A stretch of 64,000 nt of DNA from Modestobacter marinus (lineage in GTDB: Bacteria; Actinomycetota; Actinomycetes; Mycobacteriales; Geodermatophilaceae): contig NZ_JAAMPA010000003.1 of NCBI RefSeq assembly GCF_011758655.1, positions 372,001 to 436,000 on the forward strand, given 5' to 3'. The translations under genes and the position numbers were made by a program. Each line of letters opens with the position of its first letter. Positions within the stretch are counted from its first letter, which is position 1. Under the pieces are notes generated by a model, which saw nothing but the letters and a program-made list of their open reading frames with translations, was not told where the DNA came from and did no database searches. This document shows, in pieces, positions 35,715 to 44,352 of this stretch.

Positions 35715-37346
35715 TCAGTCCTCGGTGAGCCAGACGGCGGTGTTCGGCGGCAGTGCGACGCTGGCGGCCGAGGCGCGCACCTGCGTGGTCGAGGCGAGCA
35801 GCACCTGACCGCGGGACGGCACCAGGACGGTGGCCGAGCCCATGTTCACCACGCAGCGGACGGTCTCGCCGTCCCCGGTGGTGTGGACGGTCAGCACGTC
35901 GCCGCGGGTGCTCACCGTCGCCTCGCCCGACCCCAACGCCGGGTGGGCGGCGCGCAGGGCGAGGGCCCGCCGGTAGAGGGTCAGCATCGAGCCGCCGTCC
36001 CGGGCCTGCCCGGAGACCGCGTAGCCGCTCCACTCGGCCGGGATCGGCAGCCACGGCCGCGCCGCGCCGTCGGGGGAGAAGCCGACGCCGGTGGAGTCGT
36101 TCCACGGCATCGGGACCCGGCAGCCGTCCCGGCCGGCGCGCTCGCCGTCGCTGCGGAAGAAGATCGGGTCGGTCTTCGCCTCGTCGGGCACCACGGCCTG
36201 CGGCAGCCCCAGCTCGTCGCCGGCGTACAGGTAGGCCGACCCGGGCAGCGCGAGCATGAGCAGCGCGGCGGCCCGGGCGCGCGCGGTGCCGAGGGCGCCG
36301 CCGCCGAAGCGGGTGACCTGCCGATCCTTGTCGTGGTTGCCCAGCACCCAGGACACCGGGGCACCCACCGAGCCGAAGGCGTCCAGCGCGGTCTGCACCC
36401 CGTCGGCGAACGCGTCGGTGTCCCACGGCGACTTGAGCAGCCGGAAGGAGAACGACTGGTGCATCTCGTCGGGCCGGGAGTACAGCGCGACCTCGTCCAG
36501 GTCGGCCAGGCAGACTTCGCCGACCAGCATGGTGTCGGGGTACTCGTCGCAGACCGACCGCCACTGGCGCCACACGTCGTGCACCTCGGGCTGGTTCCAG
36601 GTCATCGCCTGCTCCGGCCCGTGGCCGAACAGGGTGGGGGAGTAGGCGCCCGGGTTGTCCCGCAGCTCGGCGTCCTTGAACAGGCCGTACGCGACGTCGA
36701 CCCGGAAGCCGCTGACCCCGCGGTCGAGCCAGAACCGGAGCGTCTTCTCGAAGTCGGCGGCCACCGCCGGGTCCCGCCAGTTCAGGTCGGGCTGCTCGGG
36801 GGCGAACAGGTGCAGGTACCAGCGGCCGTCCGGCGTGCGCGACCAGGCCGGGCCACCGAACAGCGAGCGCCAGTTGTTCGGCGGCTCCTCCGACGGCGGG
36901 GCGAAGTGGTAGCGGGCGGCCTCGGGGGAGTCGGGGTCGGCGAGCGCGGTCTGGAACCAGGGGTGCCGGTCGGAGGTGTGGTTGGGGACGACGTCCAGGA
37001 CGACGCGCAGCCCGAGCTGCCGGGCGTCGGCGACCAGGGCCTCCAGGTCGGCGACGTCGCCGTAGTCGGGGTCGACGGCCCGGTAGTCGCAGATGTCGTA
37101 GCCGCCGTCGGCGCCACCGGAGGGGTAGTGCGGGTTGATCCACAGCGCGTCGACGCCGAGCCAGGACAGGTAGGGCAACCGGGAGCGCAGCCCTGCCAGG
37201 TCGCCGATCCCGTCGCCGTTGCTGTCGGCGAACGAGCGCAGGTAGACCTGGTAGACCACGGCCGACCGCCACCAGGGCGACGGGGACTGCTGGGCCGCGA
37301 CCTGCTGCTCGGTCGAGGTCCGCATCGTTGCGAGCCGACGTGACAT
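35715..37346 (-). CDS. GH13 alpha-glucosidase / oligo-1,6-glucosidase
   Basis: 543 residues. The (beta/alpha)8 GH13 motifs are all present: DVVPNHTSDRHPWF, GFRVDVAYG with nucleophile Asp217, LVGEVCLADL with acid/base Glu277, and LGNHDKDRQ with Asp339. Domain B (NNWRSLFGGPAW) and the ending DGCRVPMPWNDS match the oligo-1,6-glucosidase/trehalose-family subgroup. No signal peptide, so it acts on imported malto- or isomalto-oligosaccharides or on sucrose/trehalose-like sugars. No sugar transporter is adjacent. A second possible ATG lies seven codons downstream. Confidence 0.85.
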   Translation of the reverse strand: MSRRLATMRTSTEQQVAAQQSPSPWWRSAVVYQVYLRSFADSNGDGIGDLAGLRSRLPYLSWLGVDALWINPHYPSGGADGGYDICDYRAVDPDYGDVADLEALVADARQLGLRVVLDVVPNHTSDRHPWFQTALADPDSPEAARYHFAPPSEEPPNNWRSLFGGPAWSRTPDGRWYLHLFAPEQPDLNWRDPAVAADFEKTLRFWLDRGVSGFRVDVAYGLFKDAELRDNPGAYSPTLFGHGPEQAMTWNQPEVHDVWRQWRSVCDEYPDTMLVGEVCLADLDEVALYSRPDEMHQSFSFRLLKSPWDTDAFADGVQTALDAFGSVGAPVSWVLGNHDKDRQVTRFGGGALGTARARAAALLMLALPGSAYLYAGDELGLPQAVVPDEAKTDPIFFRSDGERAGRDGCRVPMPWNDSTGVGFSPDGAARPWLPIPAEWSGYAVSGQARDGGSMLTLYRRALALRAAHPALGSGEATVSTRGDVLTVHTTGDGETVRCVVNMGSATVLVPSRGQVLLASTTQVRASAASVALPPNTAVWLTED

Positions 37347-37543
37347 GTCGCCATCATCGGCACTCTGAGCGCTGGACGTGTGGCACAGGTCTCACGAACG
37401 ATCGGATCCGCATTGGCCGATGTCGCCAATTCCCCGGTTCACCCGGTCGGGAACCTGGCCACAGGTGCACAAAGGGGTGCAGGTGGTCGGCGAGACGGAC
37501 GACGTGATGGTTGACCGACTGTGGCGTGGGGCACAGTTCCTGT

Positions 37544-37798
37544 GTGGAGAGCTACGCCGTCGGATTCGCCCGGCCGGACCGCAGGTCCTGGGCCCAGCCG
37601 GTCGACCAGCCCAAGTCCTGGCACGCCGTCGAGGCGCACCGGCCCGCCGACGAGCTCGACGGGGAGGTGGAGCTCGCCGTGTGCGGCGCGATCGTGCAGA
37701 TCTGGGGAGCGCAGCGGTGGGGGCGGATGAGCAACGGCCGCGACACCTGCGCCGAGTGCCGGCGCCGCACGGCGCCGGCACTGCGACAGGTCGGCTAG
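37544..37798 (+). CDS. Small Cys-pair protein
   Basis: 84 residues from a GTG. Ends with a CAEC pair in a basic tail (RDTCAECRRRTAPAL), and has one earlier Cys (ELAVCGAIVQIW); together these could bind zinc. The N-terminus reads SYAVGFARPDRRSWAQPVD. Proteins of this size and pattern are common, unannotated, in related actinomycetes. Convergent with the acyl-CoA dehydrogenase gene, nine bases apart. Confidence 0.5.
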   Translation: MESYAVGFARPDRRSWAQPVDQPKSWHAVEAHRPADELDGEVELAVCGAIVQIWGAQRWGRMSNGRDTCAECRRRTAPALRQVG

Positions 37799-37807
37799 CT
37801 CGACTGC

Positions 37808-39031
37808 CTAGATCGACTGCGGGGTGTCTGCCGGCTTCTGCTCGGCGCGAGGCGTCCGCCGGCCGGTGATGGCCGAGATGCCGGTGATGTCGCGGCCCAC
37901 GATGAGCGCCTGCACGTGGTCGGTGCCCTCGAAGGTGTAGATGGCCTCGATGTCGGCGTGGTGCCGGGCGATGTGGTGCTCCAGCAGGATCCCGTCGCCG
38001 CCGAACAGGTCCCGGGCGTCGGCCACGATCTGCCGGGCCTTCTTGCAGTTGTTCATCTTCGCCATCGACGCCATGGCCGCGGTCATCCGGCCCTCGTCGG
38101 CCAGCTTGCTCAACCGCCAGCTCAGCAGCCGCATGCTGGTGATCTCCGCCAGCATCCGGGCCAGCTTCTCCTGCACCAGCTGGTAACCGGCGATCGGCTG
38201 CCCGAACTGCTCCCGCTGCAAGGTGTGCTCCAACGCCAGCTCGTAGGCGGCCTCGGCGATGCCCAGGGCCCGCCAGGCCACGGTGTACCGGGTCCGGTCC
38301 AGCACGACCGAGACGTCCTTGAACGAGCGGCAGTTGGCCAGCTTGTTCTCCGCCGGCACCCGGACGTCCTCCAGGGTGATCTCGGCCTGCCACACCGCCC
38401 GCAGCGCCGTCTTGCCGGTCATCCGGGTGGCGGTCCAGCCGATCGACCCCTTGGGGACGACGTACCCGCCGACCGCACCCTCCTCGTCGCGGGCCCAGAT
38501 GAGCACCAGGTCGGCGATCGTGCCGTTGCCGATCCACTTCTTCGCGCCGTTGAGCACCCACTCGTCGCCGTCCCGGCGGGCGCTGGTCTCCAGGGCCACG
38601 GCGTCGGAGCCGTGCTGCGGCTCGGTCAGGCCGAAGGCGCCGATCAGCTCCATCCGGGCCATCGCCGGCAGCCAGCGCTCGCGCTGCTCCTCGTCACCCA
38701 GCAGGGCGATCGACTGCATCGCCAGGAAGCTGTGCACGCCGTAGAAGGTGCCCAGGCTGCCGTCGGCGCGGGCCCACTCGGCGGCCACCAGACCGGCGGC
38801 GACCGCGCTCATCCCGGCCGAGCCGTAGCCGGCGACCGTACCGCCGGCGACGCCCAGCTCGGCGATCTTCGGGACCAGCTCGAACGGGAACTCGGCCCGC
38901 TCCCAGTAGTCGTTGATGATCGGGGTGACCTCGCGCGCGCAGAAGTCGCGGACCCGGTCCCGCAGCTCGATCTCCTCCGGCTCCAGGAGGTCGTCGAGGG
39001 CGTAGAAGTCAGTCGAAGCGTCGTTGCTCAC
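37808..39031 (-). CDS. Acyl-CoA dehydrogenase, glutaryl-CoA dehydrogenase-like
   Basis: About 407 residues. Family marks: FGLTEPQHGSDAVALET (FAD-side motif), WVLNGAKKWIGNG, LDRTRYTVAWRALGIAEAAY, REQFGQPIAGYQLVQEKLA and the catalytic Glu in YTFEGTDHVQALIVGR. The position of the base in this last helix and the N-terminal DDLLEPEEIELRDRVRDF place it nearest the glutaryl-CoA dehydrogenase group, which oxidises and decarboxylates glutaryl-CoA in lysine breakdown. The exact substrate is unproven. GTG at 39031 gives the family's usual length, but GGAG is only two bases before it; an ATG nine codons upstream is possible. Confidence 0.75.
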   Translation of the reverse strand: MSNDASTDFYALDDLLEPEEIELRDRVRDFCAREVTPIINDYWERAEFPFELVPKIAELGVAGGTVAGYGSAGMSAVAAGLVAAEWARADGSLGTFYGVHSFLAMQSIALLGDEEQRERWLPAMARMELIGAFGLTEPQHGSDAVALETSARRDGDEWVLNGAKKWIGNGTIADLVLIWARDEEGAVGGYVVPKGSIGWTATRMTGKTALRAVWQAEITLEDVRVPAENKLANCRSFKDVSVVLDRTRYTVAWRALGIAEAAYELALEHTLQREQFGQPIAGYQLVQEKLARMLAEITSMRLLSWRLSKLADEGRMTAAMASMAKMNNCKKARQIVADARDLFGGDGILLEHHIARHHADIEAIYTFEGTDHVQALIVGRDITGISAITGRRTPRAEQKPADTPQSI

Positions 39032-39072
39032 CGCTCCGAAGCTACCCGCGGGTGGCACCCGGTGCCGTGTGC

Positions 39073-39582
39073 TCAGCGCCGCTCCAGGGAGCCGCGCAGG
39101 AGGGCTGCCTGCCCAGCGTGCTGGAGGTCGTCACCGATCACGCTGACCAGCCGGACGCCGAGGGTGACCGGCGGGTCCCAGCGCTCGTCGACGACCCGGT
39201 CGAGGTCGGCGGCGGTGAGCGTGCGCAGGAACTCCGCCGTCCGCCGGTGCACGTCGGCGTGGTAGCCGACGAGCAGTTGCGGGTCGGTCACCTGCGTCCT
39301 CCCGACGTCGGAGCTGCTGAAGCCGTAGCCGATCGCGGCGGGGTCGAACGGCAGCCCGAACCGGTCGGCCCACCCGGCGTCGGTGTAGGCCTGCTCCACC
39401 CCGGCGACCTCGGAGACGTGGTCGTCCTGCACCCGGGTCAGGTGCCAGACCAGCCAGGCGATGGTGTTCGCCTCCGGGTCGATCCGTGCGTTCAGCAGGT
39501 CCGGGTCGATCCCGTCGAGGGCGCCCCGCACCACCTCTTCGACGTTGCCGAACGCGGTCAGCAGCAGGTCCCGGCTCTCCAT
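39073..39582 (-). CDS. DinB/DUF664-family protein
   Basis: 169 residues. Four-helix bundle pattern of the DinB superfamily with the metal His residues: WLVWHLTRVQDDH (helix 2) and DDLQHAGQAALLRG at the C-terminus. DUF664 and related actinobacterial members include mycothiol-dependent transferases and isomerases, so a thiol-transfer role is plausible but not shown. It follows the acyl-CoA dehydrogenase gene upstream by about 40 bases on the same strand. Cytoplasmic. Confidence 0.75.
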   Translation of the reverse strand: MESRDLLLTAFGNVEEVVRGALDGIDPDLLNARIDPEANTIAWLVWHLTRVQDDHVSEVAGVEQAYTDAGWADRFGLPFDPAAIGYGFSSSDVGRTQVTDPQLLVGYHADVHRRTAEFLRTLTAADLDRVVDERWDPPVTLGVRLVSVIGDDLQHAGQAALLRGSLERR

Positions 39583-39612
39583 GATCGCCGGGCTACCCGG
39601 GCCCCCGCCGGA

Positions 39613-39726
39613 TCACTCGCCCGGCGGTTCGCTGGCCTCCTCGAGCTCCTCGACCTGCTCGGGTGTGGCCTGCTCCAGGGCGATGTCCCGGGGCTCGGGG
39701 AGGTCGTCGTCGGTGGGTGTCGTCAT
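39613..39726 (-). CDS. 37-residue acidic protein
   Basis: A short, strongly acidic frame (TDDDLPEPRDIALEQATPEQ, then EELEEASEPPGE) in the gap between the DinB gene and the potassium channel gene. Its composition is that of a real soluble protein rather than random GC-rich frame, and similar short acidic ORFs occur in related genomes. Function unknown. Confidence 0.4.
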   Translation of the reverse strand: MTTPTDDDLPEPRDIALEQATPEQVEELEEASEPPGE

Positions 39727-39794
39727 GCCGACACCCTGACCCGGCCCGGGCCCGCCCGCTAGGTTGCTCCCACCACCGACCCGGCAGGAGGCCC

Positions 39795-40826
39795 GTGTTC
39801 CAGCTGTTCTCGCGCTTCTCGCGGGTGGTCCAGGCACGGCTGCACGGCTGGCGGCTGCCGCTGGCCGTCTTCGTCCTGGTCTTCGTGACCAGCTGGCCGG
39901 CGATGGCGCTGGTGGAAGGGGTCGACAGCGACATCGTCGCCCCGAGCAACTACTGGTGGTACTTCGTCGTCACCGCCGCCACCGTGGGCTACGGCGACCT
40001 GTTCCCGGTGACGGCCGCCGGCCACGTGGTCGGCGTCTACGTGATCATCGGTGGCATCGTCACGCTGACGTTGCTGTTCACCCGGCTGGCCGACTACCTG
40101 CAGTCGGTCCGCAGCAGACGCCTGAAGGGTGTGGAGGAGCTGGAGCTCACCGACCACGTCGTCGTCCTGGGGTACTTCCCGGGACGCACCGAGCGGATCA
40201 CCGCCGAACTCGCGGCCGAGGGGCGGAGCCGGGTCGCCCTGTGCGCCTGGGAGGACGTGCCGGAGGACCCGATGCCGGAACGGACGGAGGTCTCCTTCGT
40301 CCGCGGCGACCTCAGCCACGCCGACGTCCTGGCCCGGGCCAACGTGGCGGCCGCCCGGTGCGTGGTGATCGACGGGCGCGACGACAACGAGACCCTGGCC
40401 ATGGCGGTGGCCGCCCACCACGCCGCACCGGACGTGCACAAGGTGGCCGCGCTGCGGGACCTGGACCGCCGGGACAACCTCCGCTACGTCGGCGCCCAGA
40501 TCGCCTGCGTGCAGTGGCACATGCCGTACCTGATCACCGAGGAGGCGCTGGACCCCGGGCTCACCGAGGTCTACGGCGACCTGATGAGCAGCCACGGCCA
40601 CGGCAACACCTACTCCCTCCGGCTGCCCGAGGGACACCGGCTGGGCACCTTCGGCGACTGCCAGGTGCGCTTCGGTCAGGCCTTCGGGGCCACCGTGCTG
40701 GCGCTGCGCGGCCCCGACGGCCTGACCGTCAGCCCCGCCTGGGACACCCCGGTGGCCGACGGGACGACGCTCTACTACGTCGGTCGCCGCCGGGTCGACG
40801 CCCGCGAGGTGCTCGCCGCCCGCTGA
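39795..40826 (+). CDS. Potassium channel with RCK (TrkA-N) domain
   Basis: 343 residues from GTG with GGAGG upstream. One segment (LPLAVFVLVFVTSWPAMALV), the pore helix and filter TVGYGD (63-68), then a second segment (AAGHVVGVYVIIGGIVTLTLL) form a two-span channel. The cytoplasmic part is an RCK domain with a Rossmann start (HVVVLGYFPGRTERI) and the usual acidic ligand sites, like MthK or Kch. It should pass K+ in response to a nucleotide or Ca2+-type ligand. No Trk/Ktr subunit is nearby. Monocistronic. Confidence 0.85.
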   Translation: MFQLFSRFSRVVQARLHGWRLPLAVFVLVFVTSWPAMALVEGVDSDIVAPSNYWWYFVVTAATVGYGDLFPVTAAGHVVGVYVIIGGIVTLTLLFTRLADYLQSVRSRRLKGVEELELTDHVVVLGYFPGRTERITAELAAEGRSRVALCAWEDVPEDPMPERTEVSFVRGDLSHADVLARANVAAARCVVIDGRDDNETLAMAVAAHHAAPDVHKVAALRDLDRRDNLRYVGAQIACVQWHMPYLITEEALDPGLTEVYGDLMSSHGHGNTYSLRLPEGHRLGTFGDCQVRFGQAFGATVLALRGPDGLTVSPAWDTPVADGTTLYYVGRRRVDAREVLAAR

Positions 40827-40926
40827 ACCAGGCGACCGCTCGACCGCGTCACCGGCCGTTTGCGTCGGCTGACCAGCTCGTCGATGCTGGCCGCCCCGGA
40901 CCCCACCACGACGAGGAGCGGGCTCG

Positions 40927-42513
40927 ATGCAGCAGTCGGCGACGCAGCGCAGCGGCAGCCGGGCGGGGCGGTGGCAGGCCCGGATGACGGCCGGCGTCGT
41001 CGGCTACCTGGTGTTCGTCGAGTTCACCAGCGGTGTGCTGCAGGGCTACTACATCCCGCTGCTCACCGACATCGCCCGGCACCTGGGCATCAACGACGCC
41101 GACGTCAACTGGCTCGAGGCCGGTCAGCTGATGCTGTCGGCGATCGCCGTCCCGGTGCTGGCGAAGCTCGGTGACCTGCACGGGCACCGCCGGATGCTGC
41201 TCTGGTCGGCGGCGGTGGTCGCGGTGGCCACCATCGTGCTGGCGTTCGCCCAGACCTTCCCGGTGTTCCTGCTGGCCTGGGCGGTGCAGGGTGTCTACGC
41301 GGCCTGGTTGCCGCTGCAGGTGGCGCTGATCTACAGCCGGTCCCGCGGGCTGCCGGACACCGCGGCCCGCACCCGGCGCGCCACCGGCCTCATCGTCGCC
41401 GCGCTGCAGCTCGGCGCCATCGTGGGTGCGCTGAGCGGCGGGGTGATCGGCGACCTCCTGGGCGATGCCCTCTGGCTGGTGCTGCTGGCCCCCGGGGTGC
41501 TGGTCGTCGGGGTGGTGGTCGTCGTCTGGAGGCTGGTCCCCGAGGGCACCGACCGGGTGCACGGCGTGGTCGACTCCGGCGGGGCCGCGCTGCTGACCGC
41601 CGTCCTGCTGGTGGTCACCGGGGGCCTGACGTTCGTCCGGCTGAACGGGGCCGAGGAGGCCTGGCCGTGGCTGGTCGTCGCGGCCGGTCTGCTCCTGGTG
41701 GTGCCCTTCGTGCGCTACGAGCTGCGCCAGCCCGACCCGCTGGTGGACTTCCGCGTGCTGCGCAGCTCCGCGATGTGGCCGGTGCAGCTGACGGCGGGGT
41801 TGTTCGGGGTCAGCGTGCTGGGCGCGCAGGGGCCGCTGTCGACCTTCGCCCGCACCGACCCCGACGTCTACGGCTACGGCCTCGGGCTGTCGACCAGCTC
41901 GGTGTCCCTGGTCATCGGCGCCTACGTGATCTCCATGCTGATCGGGGCCAGCCAGTTCGCCCGCGCTTCGCGGCTAACCACCCCGCGGCTGACCCTGATC
42001 GGGGCGGCGGGCCTGGTCGCCACCGGCTACCTGCTGCTGGTGCCCTTCCACGACGCGCTCGGCCAGGTGCTGGCCGGCATGACGGTGGCCGGGGTCGGTT
42101 CCGGCGCGCTGGTCGCGGCGCTGCCCGCCGCGGCGGCCGCGGCCGCCCCGGTGGGCCGGACCGCCGTCGCCACCGGGCTCACCAACACCACCAAGGTCAT
42201 CGGCGGCATGTTCGCCTCGTCGGTGTTCGCCCTCGCCCTCGCCGCAGGCACCCCCGTGCTGGCCGGTGGGGTGGAGGGCACGGCCGGGTCGCTGACCGGC
42301 TACGTGACGGTGTGGACCATCTGCGGCACCACGGCGCTGATCGCCGCCGTCGCGCTCGTGTTCGTCCCGCGGCTGGCCTTCGCCGACCCCGCACAGACCG
42401 ACGACCCCGCACAGACCGACGACCCGGCACAGACCGACGACCCCGCGCAGACCGCCGACCGCGCGCAGACCGAGGACCGCGGCGCCGCGGTCCGGGAGGA
42501 GACCGCCGGATGA
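40927..42513 (+). CDS. MFS transporter, 14-span type, with repeat tail
   Basis: 528 residues. Fourteen or so membrane segments are visible, starting at MTAGVVGYLVFVEFTSGV; the motif-A-like loop AKLGDLHGHRRMLLWSAAVV follows span 2. This fits the DHA2 drug:H+ antiporter group. The cytoplasmic tail carries five near-perfect copies of DPAQTD. GAGGAG precedes the ATG. Its stop overlaps the start of the M20 peptidase (ATGA), so exporter and peptidase are co-translated; a peptide or amino-acid conjugate is a reasonable but unproven cargo. Confidence 0.8.
   Translation: MQQSATQRSGSRAGRWQARMTAGVVGYLVFVEFTSGVLQGYYIPLLTDIARHLGINDADVNWLEAGQLMLSAIAVPVLAKLGDLHGHRRMLLWSAAVVAVATIVLAFAQTFPVFLLAWAVQGVYAAWLPLQVALIYSRSRGLPDTAARTRRATGLIVAALQLGAIVGALSGGVIGDLLGDALWLVLLAPGVLVVGVVVVVWRLVPEGTDRVHGVVDSGGAALLTAVLLVVTGGLTFVRLNGAEEAWPWLVVAAGLLLVVPFVRYELRQPDPLVDFRVLRSSAMWPVQLTAGLFGVSVLGAQGPLSTFARTDPDVYGYGLGLSTSSVSLVIGAYVISMLIGASQFARASRLTTPRLTLIGAAGLVATGYLLLVPFHDALGQVLAGMTVAGVGSGALVAALPAAAAAAAPVGRTAVATGLTNTTKVIGGMFASSVFALALAAGTPVLAGGVEGTAGSLTGYVTVWTICGTTALIAAVALVFVPRLAFADPAQTDDPAQTDDPAQTDDPAQTADRAQTEDRGAAVREETAG
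42385..42474 (+). repeat. Five 18-bp repeats in the MFS gene tail
   Basis: Five tandem units of about 18 bases encoding DPAQTD, the last two diverged (CRTAD/DRAQTE). Units are in frame, so slippage would change the length of the acidic tail without breaking the gene. Confidence 0.8.
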
Positions 42514-43946
42514 ACCGGACGCTGCTGACCGCCGGAGCCGCCGTGGGGGCCGGCGCCGCCCTCACCCGGGTGCGCCGCTTCCGGCCACCGCCCCGCCAGG
42601 ACGTGGAGCCTGCGGACGTCGGGGCGATCGACGCCACCCGGGCCGCCGACCACCTGGCGCAGCTGATCCGCATCCCGACCGTCTCCCGCCGCGACCCCGA
42701 GCAGGTCGACCAGTCGGTGTTCAGCGCCTTCCGGGAGCGGCTGGCCGAGCTCTACCCGCGTTTGCACCGAGAGCTCGAGCTGGAGCTGCTGGGCACCGGC
42801 GCGATGCTCTTCCACTGGCGCAGCGGCACTGACGCACCGCCCCTGGTGCTGATGGCGCACTACGACGTCGTGCCGGCCGACGGGCAGGCGTGGACCCACG
42901 ACCCGTTCGCCGGCGAGGTCGTCGACGGTGTGGTGCACGGCCGGGGAGCGATCGACGACAAGGGCGCCCTGGTCGCCGTCGTCGAGGCCGTGGAGTCGCT
43001 GCTGGGGGAGGGCTTCCGCCCGGCCCGGGACGTGTACCTCTCCTTCGGCAACGACGAGGAGGTGGCCGGCACCGGGGCGCGGACGGCGGCCCAGACGCTG
43101 GCCGCCCGCGGCGTCACGCCCTGGGCGGTCGTCGACGAGGGCGGCGCCGTGGTCACCGGGGTCTTCCCCGGCGTCCCCGGGCCGATCGCCGTGGTCGGCA
43201 TCGCCGAGAAGGGGGTCGTGGACCTGGAGCTGACCACCGAGGACGCCGGCGGGCACGCGTCCTCACCGGTCCGCGGCGGCGCGACCGCCCGGCTGGCCCG
43301 CGCGCTGGTCCGGCTGGACGAGGACCCCTTCCCGGCCCGGGTCAGCGACGTGGTGCTGTCGCTCGTCGACACCGTCGGCCGGCACGCCCCCGCCGGGCAC
43401 CGGGCGGTGTACGCGCACGCCGCGCTGCTGCGGCCGGTCCTCGCCGGGCTGCTGTCCCGTGCCGGCCGGGAGGCCAGCGCACTGGTGCGGACGACGGTGG
43501 CGATCACCCAGCTGGAGGGCAGCCGGGCACCCAACGTGCTCGCGACCCGGGCCCGGGCGATGGCCAACGTGCGGGTGGTGCTCGGGGAGACGGCCGAGTC
43601 GGCGATCGAGCGCATCCGCGGGGTCATCGACGACCCGAGCGTCCGGCTGGAGGCGTCGCGCGCCGACGACCCGTCGCCGGTGTCCCGGACCGACAACGAG
43701 GCGTGGGCGACGCTGACCGCGGCGATCCGGGCGGCCCACCCGGCGGCGACCGTGAGCCCGTACCTGATGGTGCAGGCCAGCGACGCGCGCCACTTCGCCC
43801 AGATCAGCGACAGCGTCTACCGGTTCATGCCCTTCGACCTCAGCTCGGCGCAGCTCGCCTCGCTGCACGCCGCCGACGAACACCTCACGGTGGCGGCGCT
43901 GGCGCGCGGGGTGGCGTTCTACCGGGAGCTGCTGCAGCGGTCGTGA
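42510..43946 (+). CDS. M20-family metallopeptidase
   Basis: 478 residues, overlapping the MFS stop by four bases. Metal and catalytic motifs: LVLMAHYDVVPADG, VHGRGAIDDKGALVAVV, SFGNDEEVAGTG (catalytic Glu pair) and the dimerisation-domain AGGHASSPVRGGA; the C-terminal metal His is in HLTVAALARGV or VQASDARHFAQ. The N-terminus has a hydrophobic stretch (LLTAGAAVGAGAALTRV) that may anchor it. M20 enzymes of the carboxypeptidase G/aminoacylase type cleave dipeptides or N-acyl amino acids. Its last 62 bases overlap the convergent CstA-partner gene. Confidence 0.85.
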   Translation: MNRTLLTAGAAVGAGAALTRVRRFRPPPRQDVEPADVGAIDATRAADHLAQLIRIPTVSRRDPEQVDQSVFSAFRERLAELYPRLHRELELELLGTGAMLFHWRSGTDAPPLVLMAHYDVVPADGQAWTHDPFAGEVVDGVVHGRGAIDDKGALVAVVEAVESLLGEGFRPARDVYLSFGNDEEVAGTGARTAAQTLAARGVTPWAVVDEGGAVVTGVFPGVPGPIAVVGIAEKGVVDLELTTEDAGGHASSPVRGGATARLARALVRLDEDPFPARVSDVVLSLVDTVGRHAPAGHRAVYAHAALLRPVLAGLLSRAGREASALVRTTVAITQLEGSRAPNVLATRARAMANVRVVLGETAESAIERIRGVIDDPSVRLEASRADDPSPVSRTDNEAWATLTAAIRAAHPAATVSPYLMVQASDARHFAQISDSVYRFMPFDLSSAQLASLHAADEHLTVAALARGVAFYRELLQRS

Positions 43947-44352
43947 CCTGCTCCAGCTCGGCCACGGCCAGCTCGGCCTGCACGGCGGTGACCGCGGCGG
44001 CGGGGGCGGGCAGCCAGCCCGAGGCCAGCACCGCCCCGTCGCAGACCAGGGACTCGACCGCGATCCCGGCCCGCACCGAGCGCCACAACGCCGCACCCCG
44101 CAGCCCGCGGCGGCGCCCGTCGGTCACCAGGGCCGGGACGAGCCACACCCAGTTCGTCGGCGAGACCACCTCGACGGCGACGTCGCGGGGGAGCGCCGCG
44201 CGCAGCGCCCGGTAGACCGCCCCGACGTCGTCGACCGGCGGCACGTGCCGGTGGCCGCCGCCCTCGTCGAAGGGGCGGACGGCCCCGCTGCAGCAGCCGC
44301 CCGACCCCGCGGCGGCCCGCGGGCCCCGGACCAGGACGACCCGGTGCCTCAC
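43885..44352 (-). CDS. CstA-associated small protein with Cys-Cys
   Basis: 155 residues. Start GTG overlaps the cstA stop (GTGA). The N-terminus VVLVRGPRAAAGSGGCCSG has adjacent Cys20-Cys21, then VYRALRAALPRDVAVEVVSP, TNWVWLVPALVTDGR and AGIAVESLVCDGAVLASG. It looks like a thioredoxin-like ferredoxin or metal-binding protein. In many bacteria a small YbdD-type protein follows cstA, but this is a different family. A role beside CstA in peptide/pyruvate uptake is inferred only from the coupling. The tail is low-complexity and overlaps the M20 gene on the other strand. Confidence 0.6.
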   Translation of the reverse strand: MRHRVVLVRGPRAAAGSGGCCSGAVRPFDEGGGHRHVPPVDDVGAVYRALRAALPRDVAVEVVSPTNWVWLVPALVTDGRRRGLRGAALWRSVRAGIAVESLVCDGAVLASGWLPAPAAAVTAVQAELAVAELEQVTTAAAAPGRTPPRAPAPPP

